Below are positions 44,604 through 58,100 of a stretch of 64,000 nucleotides of DNA, in pieces. The notes beneath the pieces were generated by a model, which ran no database searches, was not told the origin of the DNA, and was given only the letters and a program-made list of their open reading frames with translations. The stretch lies in assembly GCA_030847615.1 (NCBI GenBank), contig JAUMIR010000001.1, forward strand, positions 183,415,001 through 183,479,000. The letters run 5' to 3'. Both the position numbers and the translations under genes were made by a program. Position 1 is the first letter of the stretch; every line of letters starts with the position of its first letter. This DNA comes from Gambelia wislizenii (taxonomy: Eukaryota > Chordata > Lepidosauria > Squamata > Crotaphytidae).

Positions 44604-46519
44604 AACACATAATCAGTATAGGAAAAAAAAACAGGGATTTTGCGTCTGCTGCTCCAATGCTAAATATATTTACTTGAGAACAAGCAGCATTTCGTTTTGA
44701 AAAGCTATGCGCAAACACTAATAAAACAAGACTTTGTAGCTATGTAGATGCTTGTTTCTGTCTCTGTCTTTTTCTCTGTCTCTGTCTCTGTCTCTCTCTC
44801 TAAAGTGAAGAAAGCATGTTTCTGGCTAGCAGTCTCTCTCCCAGCGGAGCTTGAGATGCACATGCTGGGCCTCTTTGCTGGTGTTCCCATCACCTGCCCC
44901 TGTCAGAGTGGTCATTTCCGACATCGGACATTGGCTCCAAGCACCAGCCATAGCTAAACCAAGGTCTCCATCTATGAGCTAAGGTCATAAATGGGTCCTG
45001 AAAGCTGAAGCATAATGCTGAAAGAATAAGATCTTGACTAGAAAGTCTGGAATCAAATCTCAGTGCTGCCATCATCACCATGGGTAGCCTAAGGCAAGTG
45101 ATATGCTTCAGCCCCCCCTTTCCCAAATCTGCAATTTAGGCATAATAATGCCATTCCATGCTACAGGGGTGTTGCAAACAGTGCTGAGACAATGTGTATG
45201 GAGGATTTAGTAAAAGTGTTCTATGCATGTCTCATTTTATTCTTGGTTTAATGAAGAATTTAAAAGATACTGCGGTTCATACAGCAGGGAATCCCAATAG
45301 CTACCTACGTGGCTATTTGGAGTCCAGGCTGTCACCCACCATGGTTAGTGTTCAGTTTCAATAATGCATGTTGGGAATGGGATGTAGATTAGCAGCAGAA
45401 CACATCCAGGTTGATTCCCTGCACTGAACACAGCAATCCTTCCTGGAGAAATTTTGAGTATTTTTGAGGATGATTTCTCAAGCATGTAAACAAACAAACA
45501 AACAAACAAACAAGGATCGACCACACTGCCCATAACAGTTGGTCAGAGTAGTGCAGACAGGAGTCTCTTCTCTGTGCAGGATGACACCACTGCATGCATG
45601 TGACCGTTCCTTACACTGAGCCACAATCTGGCCTGAAAAGAAGGTTCCAAGCATGTGGGAAAGACTCATGTAATCAATGGTGCCACTGTAGTTGCATCAT
45701 TCATCCACAGCATGAAGCTTTATGGGATCCCACCACAGAGCTAAAGCTATTGTTACCTACCCTGATACCCCATGCCCCGTATCTAATAAATTGGCAATAT
45801 TTAATTATTAGGTCAAATGTGGCCTTCCACGCAGGGCAGCCATTAAAGCTGGAAAATTCCAAGAAATTCCAAAGACTAGCATTCAGACTCAGTCAGGTAT
45901 GCACTTAAAGAGGGGCCACCCAAAATCCAAAGAAATGTTAATTTGCAAGGCAACTGAAGGTCCAAACACCTGGCTAATCCTATCAGCCAAAGCTGGGAGA
46001 CTCAAACCTGTAGATGATCCTCATACCTTTGTCCTTCCTCCAAACAAAGGATGATGCCCCCTCCATTCAATCACAAAGTATCCACACATTAAGATCTCAT
46101 ATCCACAGTGTCTTTGTCTCACCCTGAGCAATTCCAAGAAGCATTGTCTTTCATTCTAAATCTCATCCCTGAAGGCAAATATTGACTATAAAAACCCCTT
46201 CAAAACAACACCAAATTGTCTTCAGCTCCTCCTCTGACATCCATGCTGCTGTTTTGCTCACTGACCATCAGAGCTCAGTCTGAGACTCCATTGCTGCAGG
46301 AACATCTGCTCTACAGGACAGGTGTCACAGCTCCCACAAACAGCTCCCTTCACTATTCCTCTATCCCAATATACTCTACTTTATTCGCTAGTCTTGAGTG
46401 AATGTTTGAAGTCTGAATGTGTGTGTGAATGTTGTTATTATTGTTTTCTCAAATAAAAACCAACTTATTGTACAATCTAGCTTAACATCTCCTCCTCAGT
46501 ACCAGTAAAGCTTACAAGA
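44604..46519. other. Mostly unassigned, with LTR-like segment at 46000-46490
   Basis: (CTCTGT)n-like run at 44757-44805 and (AAAC)n at 45488-45512. At the right, TATAAAAACC (46189) is followed 265 bp later by AATAAAAACC (46452), as in an LTR, but no termini or duplications were found. Confidence 0.35.
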
Positions 46520-46729
46520 TACAGTAGGACCCCCGGATCCACTGGGGATTGGTTCGGGGGGGGCATGGAACTTCTGGTTTAAAATACCATAGAGTTGCCT
46601 TGGAGGATCTAGAAAATGGCTAGAGAGAACATGTTTTCTAGGAAGACTCTAAGGTAGGTGTGTTGTTTGTATCCCTTGGATAATTGAATCAGTGGATAAT
46701 GAATCAGTGGATACGGCAGTCCTACTGTA
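46520..46729. mobile_element. Tigger-like MITE (T9)
   Basis: TACAGTAGGACCCCCGGATC to GATACGGCAGTCCTACTGTA, 210 bp, inverse orientation of the T6 subfamily (AAAATACCATAGAGTTGCC). Confidence 0.9.
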
Positions 46730-48825
46730 CTGCTATCTGTTGCCCCCTCTTGCACAGCCAAGCTATGCAAATTAATATCAATATCTGGAGGGCCCTTAAA
46801 ACTCCCAAGCGTTGAGGCTAACACTATGTGTGAATGGAGCCTATTGGTTTCAATGAAGCTTCCAAGTAAGTGTGCTTGGACTCAGGCAAGATGCAAAGGA
46901 GGCCTGGGCTCCATGTCCTTTCACATGAAAGTTATTTTCACTGTTTAGACAACCGTGAAGTTTTTCATGAACAATGGGCTAACACTGTAACATAGATCAT
47001 ACAATTCAGATGCTACAGAGGAAAACCAGCCTGATTCCAGCAGTTCACAGCCTTTTGGCCACAATAGCAATCAACAGAAGCCAAAAGGCATTCAGCTGAC
47101 TTCTAAAAAGATTAAAAACATCTAGGATTTACTAGGATGACAGACCCAAACCAGCAACAAGTCATTCTGCTACCAGCTGCTGCCTACAGGTATTGCACTG
47201 GTTGACATTCTCAACAGGAATGACCTGGAAGCAGATTTAACTGTTCTGCTTAGGGTCACTCTATACCACAAAAGCAGCCTTCCCTTTGGCTCTCTGATTC
47301 CCAATGGTAATTCTGTCATTGCATGCTTCAGACTGCTACTCGTTGCACACTATAATCTCAGCAATCTGGCTATTTTTCAGAAAGCATTATAATGTTCTTA
47401 ATAATGTAGCATGACCTGTCTGGCTACCACTCAGTCTGCTAACCCACAAACTGTCCATAATCCTAATTTCTCAACTGCCACTAATGCCTCCCCTCATTGC
47501 ATTCTGCTCCCTACTGTCACACACCTTTCAGTATGTTGAATAATTCTGTGGCTCACTTCAAATTCTCCATTGTTCTCTCAAACCTGGAGTAAATTCATTG
47601 TTCTCTGAAGTTAACCCTTATTGCACATTCCACTTGCTTTGCTTATTGTTTGCTCAATGCACTTTTAGTGAGAACTGAATTTTGAACTGATGGTATCAGA
47701 GATCTTGTCAGCTGATGTATTCACATTATCACTGACAGCTCTCCATGGACACTGCATTTACAGATTTCTTTTTGGTTCATTTTAGATTCTGAAATGAATA
47801 GTTTTTCTGAATTCAACTGCATTGAAGTTTACTGCTATGATCTGGGGGTTTTAACTAAGCAAAAATGGGAAATGATTTGAAGTAGCTGGAGTGATGTAAA
47901 TATTAAGAAAGTAAAATAGAAATGACTGAAGCACAATTGTTATGGACGCTGATATCTATGCAGCAACATCCCCAAACTAACTTAATTAAACTACTTCTTA
48001 GTTATCTCTTTGGATAATATCTTTGATGAGATTATTAATTGCGATAATGCTATTTCACCCACCGCTATTATAGTTTACTTGACAAGTGACATTAATCACC
48101 ACCTTTTACATAAGATCTTTCAACTTAACATTCAAGAGAGCAAATTAAAATGTGTAACCAAGACACTTTAAATTAATTTTGAGAATGGATAATAGTCATT
48201 GTTCACAAATAACTGATTCAATGGAAACCTTTTAAAAAAGGAAACGGATTTCTACATTTTCAAGGAAAGGCCAGATAAATCAAGATGTAAAAATTATATA
48301 CTTCAATAAACTACTACAAAGCAGATTGAGGTTCTATTTGCTTAAAAATACATTGGCTGGAGTCCTGTTGGGGATTTACATATATGTGAACACTGTAGTT
48401 ATGGTGCTATGCAGTGAATCCTGGCCTGATTCCCCCTACTTCTCTTCCCCTGACACTCAGGAAGATGCTGATTTATGTTTTCACCTGCTCCTGTGAGTAG
48501 TCTCCATTGTGACCGACAGAGGTAGGTCCTTGATGCAATTCCACTGCACACTGAACATCACTCACATGAGTAGGAGAGTCCATCAGCCAGCTGCTTCCCA
48601 GTCAACAGAGGAAAAGACCCCTATTGATCACAGGATTGCTTTCTGGTAAGTACAGATTGGGGAACTTTCACAATCCTTAGTTTAGGGATTGTGAATATAA
48701 AACAGTCACAAATGTGTAACTCTAGGTTACTAATTTGCAATTGATCAAGAGGATTCTGGCCCCTGTTTCTTATGCAAAAAGAAACTGGCTGAGATCCTAT
48801 ATCAGAGGCATAGATATGATGTTAT
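46730..48825. other. Unassigned, possibly single-copy sequence
   Basis: Two kb without any repeat or coding signal I recognise; the cleanest stretch of the window. Confidence 0.45.
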
Positions 48826-49790
48826 AGCTACACTCCATCTTCTAACATCCTGCTTCGCAACAGCTGCAGAGCTGTTTGGGCTGGAAGTCAACCTGAAGAA
48901 AATGGAAGTTCTTTACCAGCCTGCACCACAGGATGAACATCACCATCCCCACATTGCCGTCGGCAACTCTGTGCTTAAGTCCGTTCAGCAGTTCACCTAC
49001 CTGGGAAGCATCATCTCCTCAGATGCCAAGATTGACAAAGAGATCGATCACAGATTAACAAAGGCACATAGCGCATTTGGAAGACTTTACAAAAGAGTCT
49101 GGAGTAATAAACACCTGAGGCAAAACACAAAAATCCGTGTATATAGAGCCATTGTCCTGTCTATTCTCCATTATGGGTCTGAAACATGGCTCACCTATCG
49201 CCACCACCTACGACTTCTCGAACGCTTCCATCAGCGCTGTTTACGCACAATCCTAAATATACACTGGACTGACTATGTGACGAATGTTGATGTCCTTGAG
49301 CAAGCAGGGATCACCAGCATTGAGGCCATGATATTGAGAACACAGCTGCGCTGGGCAGGGCATGTTTGTAGGATGGGGGACCATTGCCTCGCTTCCCCAA
49401 AATAGTATTCTACGGTGAACTCGCCATGGGTCAGCGTAAGAGGGTCGCTCCAAAAAGCGATACAAGGACTCCCTGAAACAACATCTCAGGCTCGGCCAAA
49501 TTGATCACCAACAATGGTCCGCCCTGGCCTCACATCGGGAGGCATGGAGACACACTACCCACAATGCTGCAGCCTTATTTGAGAACTCACGCTGAACAAG
49601 TCTTGAAGAGAAACGACAACGCAGAAAAAAATCACAACCCAGAAACATCACCCAAGGAAACCTTCTGCTGTGCTTTCTGTAACCGGACTTGTCTATCTCA
49701 GATTGGCCTTTTTAGTCATCAGCGCGCTTGCAGAAAGCGCGGGATGTGTCCTTCCTGAATCTTCGTTTGCGAAGAGAAGCCAGAGAGATC
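48826..49790 (+). pseudogene. Non-LTR retrotransposon ORF2 C-terminal remnant
   Basis: The frame to 49405 reads ELFGLEVNLKKMEVLY, FTYLGSIISSDAKIDKEI, ILHYGSETW and RWAGHVCRMGDH, the thumb and post-RT region of a LINE reverse transcriptase. After a frame change, 49501-49758 ends in CAFCNRTCLSQIGLFSHQRAC, a zinc knuckle (C-x2-C...H...C). The palm with the catalytic FADD is absent, so this is a 5'-truncated copy broken by a frameshift near 49400. The clade is not assigned. The 3' end carries a hairpin CTTCG-TTTG-CGAAG and is repeated at 35379-35460. Confidence 0.88.
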
Positions 49791-50925
49791 TTCTGATCTG
49801 ACCCCTGAAACCCACCTTTAAAGACACTCAGCTGTCCAAAGCAAAGGAGTTCTTTGGTACTGGTGAGTGGGGTGCTGCAAGATGACATGACCAGCCCCCT
49901 CCTGCCAGTGAAGGACAGTGAAACAAAGAGATTCAAAGTCCTTATGGTAATCTTTAAATCCATAGAAACTTAAGGACTAGATGCACAGAAGGATCATCAG
50001 CTCTCCTGTGCTCCAGTCCAATTGCTAAAGCCATCACTGATCTTCTCTAGGTTCCGCTGCTCATAATGCTGTGACAAATGACTACCAGGAAAACAGCCTG
50101 CACAGTAGTAATCCCATGCCTGTCTAATGCCCTCCTAAAGGAGATCTGCCTAGCATCATCATTGCAAGCTTTTAAACATCAGAGTAATATCTTCCTTTGC
50201 CAAAAGTCATTCAGTCCTTGCTTTTTTAAAAAATAAATAAATCTATTTTTAATGTTTATGTTCTATTGCTGGCTCTTAACATTTACATTGCACAACATTC
50301 CAGCATTATTAATTTATTTGTTCTATTAAGACTGATTTAATTATTTATAATGTAAATTTCATGATTTATTGATAAGTTTTTGTTTGATTCCCTTATACAC
50401 TTCGTCTGATAACCCAATCCTACTAATTACCAAAATCCACAATTATAAAATCATTTTTCTTTTCTTTTCTTTTCTTTCTTTCTTTTTCTTTTTTTTTCTT
50501 TTCTTTTTTCTTTTTTGCAAAAAGCCAATCATAGTTCCCAATACCTTAAAAATGTCACTAATGATTTTTCTCTAATCAAAGCATATAGTTTACCCATTTC
50601 TTAATCATTCAGTTTTAACGGCTACTCCTCTTTTGTAAGTAATGTTGAATTCTTCCATCTTTGTGCATATAAAAATCTTGCTGCTGTGCTCATATATTGT
50701 AGTAGTCTTTCTGATTGTTCGTCCATTTGTTCTTATTTACAAATATTTCAAATATTTAAGATGGATAAAAAGAGTGATGTTTTTTAACAAAATACAGTAA
50801 ATCTGAATTTGAGTTACAGTTATGTACCGATGATGAACATTTGATTAGTAAAATGTATACTTTTGTTAAAATTTGATACAAGTTAAAGATTATGTGATAA
50901 AATGGGCTCAGAATTTTGGATATAA
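49791..50925. other. Unassigned, with polypyrimidine tract
   Basis: A (CTTTT)n-type tract at about 50456-50515. No gene was seen; the last part may be diverged LINE sequence. Confidence 0.45.
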
Positions 50926-51190
50926 CATACAGATGGGAAGCAATGTGGTCAATAAGGTTGAAATTTACTTTATGTTATGATCTTAAAGAGAATTTTTATA
51001 ATGATGTATTGCTGGCATATGACACCAAAGAAACTGGCTAGAGTTCAAAAAATTGCTACAAACTATGCTAGAAGTCTGAACAACATGAAGGGACATTTTA
51101 TCATATGTGGTGGACATGTGAAAAAACTATACAGTTTTGGGTTCAACTGCATACTTTCATGAAGAGGATTTTTTAAATGTTAACATCCAA
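50926..51190 (+). pseudogene. L1-type ORF2 C-terminal fragment
   Basis: Pieces in two frames: LKFTLCYDLKENFYND, then WHMTPKKLARVQK, then EGTFYHMWWTCEKTIQFW. The last is the L1 'GT-HMWW-C---FW' zinc-like block. At least two frameshifts or stops interrupt it. It is a separate, more decayed copy than the LINE at 16-22 kb and closer to classic L1 in wording (HMWWTC versus HMWLEC). Confidence 0.8.
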
Positions 51191-51764
51191 TTAAAACCAT
51201 AACTTTTTCTTTTGGGATTTAAGGTTGTGATGAAAGCTTCTTGATGCCTCTTCATTCCATGCTGTTGCTGTTTTTTCACAATATTGCTACTCTCTCTATG
51301 GGGGGGGGGGTGGAGAGCGGAATCCTATCAAGTAAATTCAGTAAATAATCTTCTAAGACATAAAGAGAGAGAGCTAAGATGCTGGATCAATGGAATATAT
51401 TCACACTGTTCTTTGAATCACAGCATCAATGGGTTGGGTTTGAAGTTCTTTGGATCAGTTGTTAAAGGAGTAGAATCTGAGTTTAGGAAAGGTTATTGTG
51501 TTTTTTGAAAGAAGTATGTGATCAGGGCAGTAGGTAATATGTTATCTACATCTTTATTTATTCTTTAACCACCACCCCATTTTCCTCCTAGAACTGAGAC
51601 TCAAGGCTGCTTACAACACTTTAAAAATACAGTATAGATAAGAACAAACAAAAATTGCCATTAAAACATACGAATATGCACACACACAAAGTATAGCTAA
51701 CAGGATTCACTAAGGGAGTTACGAATGTGTAACCCAGAGTTATTCATTTGTGACTGGTTTGTAT
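51191..51764. other. Unassigned sequence
   Basis: May include L1 3' UTR. A SINE-tail-like piece (minus strand) lies around 51550-51650. G-run at 51301-51310. Confidence 0.35.
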
Positions 51765-52196
51765 TCACGATCCCTGCATATTCCCTAGTTTAGGGGATAC
51801 ATATGTAGGGACTATGAAAGCCCACCACTCCCCACTTACCAGTATTGAGCAGTAGGATGGGTGGGATATCATCAGAATCCCCATTCTATCCCATCTGCTC
51901 ACCTTGAAATGCACACATTTGAACCCAGCAGGCCACCTTGTCAGGAGGACAGAATCACAACAGACCACTCTGATTCTACCTTCCTGACCTTCAGGCCTTA
52001 CTCATGGCTGCAAAGAGAACCCATATGGGTAGAGCTCAGAGAAATTGACATCCCCAGCTTCATCCAGACAGGTCTCTGTGATACAAACCAGATTGGTATG
52101 CATGTCCAGGATCCAATCCTGAATAGCTGTTGTTTTTCTATTTGCAGACCTGGCATTCAGCAGCAGCATTTTCAACCCAGAGGAGCCTATTACTAA
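51765..52196 (-). pseudogene. L2/CR1-like LINE endonuclease fragment
   Basis: The minus strand reads LLLNARSANRKTTAIQDWIL, VCITETCLDEAG and ELYPYGFSLQP, the N-terminal block of CR1/L2-group endonucleases with the catalytic ETxL. The next frame reads VVCCDSVLLTRWPAGFKCVHFK and GILMISHPSYC. A stop separates the two. The ORF ends well before the reverse transcriptase. Confidence 0.8.
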
Positions 52197-52760
52197 AGCT
52201 GTGCAGCCTGTTTTATCTGAGGAACAGTTGGGAGGCTACCACCACACTGTTCTAGACCATTACTCATGATAATACAACTTATCTTCCACCTCCATATCTC
52301 TGCTTCTCCTTAGTCCTCTACAACTCCAGTGGTTCACTTTAAATGTCCTTTACAAGTCCAGCGGCTGCTTTGCCCTGTGCCCCCCTTTCTGAAAACATAT
52401 CTTTCCTCGGGTAGGTAAGAAATATCCTCACTTTAACAGATAAAACATTGTTTCTAGCCAGCAGATAATACATGTAGGCAATCTTCCTCCTGCACCTCAA
52501 GCAGGGGACAGGACCCTGCCCTCAGACCCCTCTGGTACCACTTTCTTATTGGTGACTTCACTAATAACAGGCTCACCCACCCCCAAAGCCCAGAGCCCAA
52601 CTTTCATCTTTTTAGATCTGAGCTGGAGCATGCCCAGGTACTTAAGTGTGCCTCTGAAATTCCTCTCATCCGCATTTCTCCCCAGATTAACAGAAGTTTT
52701 AACCCAAAACTGATCTGTTCCACAATGGAACAGATGCATTATAAATTCTCAATTTTTCTA
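52197..52760 (-). mobile_element. Probable 5' part of the same L2/CR1-like LINE
   Basis: It lies immediately upstream on the minus strand. The open frame 52497-52739 has no catalytic motif but sits where ORF1 or the 5' region should be. Linkage is by position only. Confidence 0.45.
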
Positions 52761-54915
52761 TTTTCTGGATTGGGCATGGATTGTGCACAGCATATATGCA
52801 GCTTCCTGCAACATCCAGTGACTACGTATCTTTCCCCATTCTTCATTACAAATGACACACACAATACACAGTCCAAATGCAAAAAAGAATTAATCTAAAT
52901 GTGACCACATCTACGATTGCTTCACTATCCTATTTGCATGTTAAATTCTGTGAATATATTTTGGAAGATAAAGACTATTTCCACACAACATTTACCAATG
53001 TGCAGGTGTATGTGTGTACTTCAAGAAAACAATAGTTCCATCAAACATATTGATGTTACTATATCAATGTGTAGGCCTGCATTTAGATTGTGTGCTTGAG
53101 AAAGTATGTGTGTTGTTTAGCAATGCATATCTATGCATGAGCAACACGGGAGGGCAAAAGATGCAAAAACATTAAGAGGAAATGAGAGCTGGAGTGAACT
53201 GTGATGGTTCCAATTTGAGAATCAGTTTGGGAATGCAAAGAACAACAACAGAGGAATAGAATGTGGCATCTCTACATAGGTTTTGCAGAGAAGATTATTA
53301 TTCTCAGAGAAAAGGACAATTTCGTCCACTTCTTCAATTATCTAATATTACAAATAGGGACAAACAAATGAAGAAAAGGTATCGTGGTTTGTATATTTTG
53401 CACCTTCCACTTTTGTCACATTTCTACCACCACATTTTCTTGTCTGTAATGAGAAGAGGGTCTTGACACCTTACAAGTGTTTCCCCACATTTTTAAAAAA
53501 TTATTTCTCATTTTTTTCAAAACTTTTTGGGTAGAATTTTCATTTGTACAAAACACATGGTATTTTGTAAAAATATTTGTTTTGGTGTAAAATACACTGG
53601 GTTTTTGCACAAAATCTTATATATTATAAGCAAAATACGATGTTTTCTGCAAAGAAAAGTTTGGCAAGAAAAATCCGAGAACGTGAAGAATCAGTGAAAG
53701 CGTGGGGAAAACTTTTGAACTTTTTCAGTCCCTCAGCCCTCAGGAGTGGAATAGTATGATGGGTAAGTAGAAACTGTAATAGGAGGAAGGAGCTAGAAGA
53801 TTCTCATTGTATGAGAATAGTTCTACTTGTCAGGTTCTATATAAATTCTGTAAAACAGTTTTGGTCAATTTTGCATTTTAAGTATTGATGGCACAGACAG
53901 TAATTCAAGATTTTGGTTTGTTATATTATCATGTTATGATTATATAGTTTCTCCTATTGTTAAAACAATATATACCATATCCATATGTATTACAAACCAA
54001 ACTTAGAGAAGCTTACTCTTACCAATAGATGATACTGTCAAAAATTACCTTGGAACAACTGTGAACAAGGCTGCTCACTAGCCAAGAAATTTTGTAAGAA
54101 TTTTACTGTTCAATCTTACCCATGTCTACTTAGATAGAAGCCCTACTGAGTTCAATGGAGCATAATCTTAAGTCACTGTGCATAGGACGGCAACCTTGGA
54201 TTCTCAGCTAAAGAGGAAATGAAGGGAGCATGTTGCAGAGTGTTTACTTTTCTTATACCTGAAATGTTAAGCTGAGCATTAGTTACATTCACATATTAAA
54301 TTGTCCGAGTCAAAACTGGCACTGTGAAGGTCCCTGGAAATTTAATACAGAGGCAAATTATATAATCTAGCAATCTTCTAAATAAACTAGTACAAATGTT
54401 TTCTACATACCTGTTTCTTATTTCTATTTGATAAATATACATCTGTTCTTTTTCTGTTTTACTGTTCTTTTTCCCTCAATCTAATTTCATTTATTTATTT
54501 TTATTCTGCAACACTTCCCTGCTCCTACTTGTTTAAAACATGGACACATGCCTCCTTTTGACATTTTCTCATTTTATTTTTAGCATTTCCTTGCCATTTG
54601 ATAGTTCAGCTTTGTAGATATAAAGCGACCATAACTCCTTCAGCTCCTCTCTGTTGTACAAGTTTTCAATATGGCCATCTATCTTTCCTGTCTGTATGAC
54701 AACAGTTTCGATTTCCCCCCCTCCTGCAGTCTACTTTTAGATACATTTCTCCTCTTTCCCTCCCCTCCTTTTATGTTTTCTACACAACTTAATGTCACAC
54801 TGGTTCAGATTGTTATTAATGCCTTGTGTCATGGGTTTCCCCCACCACTGGCTTTTTTTTTTTAATGTTCCTGGCCTTTTTTTGTTGAAAACAATTTTGT
54901 TTGCACTTTCACTAC
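52761..54915. other. Unassigned AT-rich sequence
   Basis: No recognised gene or repeat. Confidence 0.45.

Positions 54916-54990
<75 letters not shown>
54916..54990. repeat. (CA)n(GA)n compound microsatellite
   Basis: About 30 bases of CA followed by about 40 bases of GA, uninterrupted. Frames through it give only Thr-His or Ser-Leu runs. Confidence 0.97.
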
Positions 54991-54993
<3 letters not shown>

Positions 54994-57900
54994 TTTTTAT
55001 TGTATTCATAAAATACATCTTTCTGCTTCCCTCCTATTCTAAATCTTTTATAATGTTCCTGGCATTTTTTCTGTTGACAATATACATTCAAATGTCCCCT
55101 TAGTTCATTCACAAAATATTTGTTATGTTCTCTTAAATTTTACATACGCACATGCACATGTTCCCCTGTTCAGTCTTCACTGGATTATTTAGTTACAGAA
55201 AACTGAAAAAATTTGGAAGTCTTTGCTGGCATTAAAAACCTCTCACTATCTTTGCATTATATGTTGTGAATGTCTCATGTGTGAGAGAGGGAGGGAAGGA
55301 GAAGGAAAGGCTGGGAGTTTTATATACCTGTTTCTTTTACATTCTATTAACTTTATAAACTGCTAGCTTTTGGTTTTCTACATTGTAGTCACTGTTCTCA
55401 GCAACCTCACAGGAATTTTATTTTTTGTCTTTTTACTTCTTTCCTAAATTCCTACCAATACTTTCCAGAAAACTTCTTAAAAACAGTCTGCAAATCTCAA
55501 TATCCTATCTATGGTTTCCTGACTGTGAATGCCTTCCTCCTTTCATCCTTCCTTGAATGTACAATGTTTTCCTCTTCATTTCTTTTAGATTTTTTAATCT
55601 CTTTAACTTTTTTCTTTGTACTTTTTTTTTAAAAAAATAATACATTACCCCCCCATCTTGAATTGTCAGCTACATTCTACATCTCAGCCCCTATCTTTAA
55701 CCACCTTTACTGAGCTTAGAACTTTTTTGCCCCATCTTCACTCATTTTAACAAATGTTTTCTTCTTGCAAAAACAACAACAACACAATTTTGTTGCAAAC
55801 CTCCAAATTTTACTACCCAGCCAACCCATAAGTGCAACAATTACTTGGTTAAACATATATCTATACCCATATGTATCTTCTGATGATATTGTCCACTGTT
55901 AAGATAGGGTTTCTCCTCTCTAAACTAACAAGCAAATTTTGATTCCAAATGGGACTTACCCCAGCACAAAATCTGGGTAAGTCAAGATGACCAATGACTT
56001 GTTGCATGTTGACCCGTGAAGGACGTGGTACAGTTACATTCTGTAATCTGTCACCATTCATTCCTGATAACTGTTCTTGATCAAATGTTTACACTTCATC
56101 TTCTATATGGTCAAAGAAAAAGTTCCATACTCTCACTCCTGCCTGCTGGGCCATTGCTCTTTCTCTACTCCCCAAGAGAGTCTTGACTAGGTAACAGAAT
56201 GTTGTAACTGGGTCTGCACAGAATGTACTTTTATTATGGATGCTATGTTGAGATATTGCTTCTGGAGAGCTGAGATACATGGGTATGATTTTCAGGCGTT
56301 CATAGCTTTTGTAAGCCTGTTGGGCTTATGGATAGAATTTCCATTTCCCAGAATGCCATGTACCATGTGTCATGCGGGGGGGTGATGACAACCATTACTG
56401 TGAGCCACAATTTCCCCCTCAAAATGGGATTTCCTTTGAAAACTACATTAGTAGCTGCCAGCCTGATAGAGTTCTATTAATTCCTTCCATCCATCCCAAA
56501 CTTTCCAGGCCTCTCAAATCACTGAAATGTATCGTACATATTGTGGCTAATGGAGAAACGAAATGGGGGTTGCAATTCACCCAGCTTTGATACATATGCA
56601 GCTATAGACATGTAAAAGCCCCATTCACCTCTTCAGCTGAACATGCAGAGATTGGGGTTAAGCTAATGGGCCCAGTCTTACTGCTTTCTCTGTTATCAGG
56701 CATACATTACACGTAATGGAAAGGTTTGAAAGAGCTATGAGGCCTCTTGGATGAGTTGCATGGCTAAACTATAAGACTAGGCTTATGTACCATGTGACAC
56801 ATTATTGTGAACAAACGAAGAAAATCCACAAAGCCTTGACCTCACTTAGAACAAACACTTCTCTTTTCAACATACTCCCCACCCATCACTAGACCATCAG
56901 AGAAATCTCTGATGCTATAACTTAGTGATAAAGCTTGTTGGAACCCAGCACCCTAGCTCAGTGGTACAGCACAGACATGAAGAAAATGCCATGCTGCATC
57001 CCCAGCATCTCCAGATAAAAGGATCTCAGGTAATGGCTTCTGTTCCTAAATAGCTGCTGTTAGTCAGAGTGTTACTGACTCCGTATAAAGCAGTCACATA
57101 TGATCCTTAGAGGAGTGAGCAACTTGAACTGTACCTTTCCTAAATAAGTGTAAGAAAGCTTTGTTTTCTTCACCTTTAATCAGACTCTGTCTCCAGAGTT
57201 TCCAACTTTACTTCCTCCAATCATCACCCATTTGCTTGACTCTTAAGGGTTCCATTTCAATGAAAGTTTTACACTGAGGAGGTCTAGTTCTCAGAAGACT
57301 GCATCCATGACCTCAGCCTGGCTTTCCCTTATATCCACCATAGGGTCCTTGCCAAATGATGGGTATAGCACTTTCTAAAAGAGATGACAGAATTAAGAAC
57401 AGCCAGGCTATGTCAAAAAGAGTTTGTGCTGTAATGCTTTTACAGTTGAGCATCACCCGCTTACAGCTGGGACAATGCTGGCCTAATCTTCAGTCCTTTC
57501 ACATGACATAGGCTACTGATGTCACATCTGTACCATGGGAGGAAATAATGTGCTCAGTCTGTACTGCAGAAAGGGAGCCTCAATAGTCACATAGCATCAG
57601 AGATCAGCATATCCCTCCCTCCCAGTTATTTCTATGTTCTACCTTAGGCATCCCTAGCAGAAATGGAAATGGTGTAATATATGATGTTAGGGCCTGCTAC
57701 AACTGCATCTTTGCATTTCTTGACTGCAGGTAGCATTACTGGCAGCAAAAGTGTTGATACAGTAGTGTCCTCCAACCAGGACAAAACAACAGCAGTTGGG
57801 TGGCCAGGACTGCAGTGTAACTTTGAGCTCTACATTTGTTCCGTTCTACACAAGAACAGGAAAAAAATGGGATAAATAAATTGGGATTTAAGAGAAAGGG

Positions 57901-58100
57901 GGAAAAGAGAAAGAGAAATACTCCAATGCAGCCCAGTTAAAATGAAAAGAATTGTTCAAGTGCTTACATTTCACCACACAAATCTTATTAATCTCAGTGA
58001 GTCTTTTTCATAAGAAGTTTTTTTCCCCTAATTTGATTGTGCTCAGCTAAAGGAGTACATTGTTTTGAATGATGGAATATAAAGGGATGGTGGCATATAA
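54991..58100. other. Unassigned sequence
   Basis: Three kb with no convincing gene. Poly-T/A runs near 55621-55640 and (AAC)n at 55770-55785. A worn hAT-like MITE may lie around 56290-56590. Confidence 0.4.

Noticed and set aside
44748..44957. Signal-peptide-like or Ser-rich frame
   Set aside because: It is produced by a (TCTGTC)n-type simple repeat.
46730..48825. Conserved non-coding or exon candidate in repeat-free stretch
   Set aside because: No reading frame, splice pattern or motif supports a function; lack of repeats alone is not evidence.
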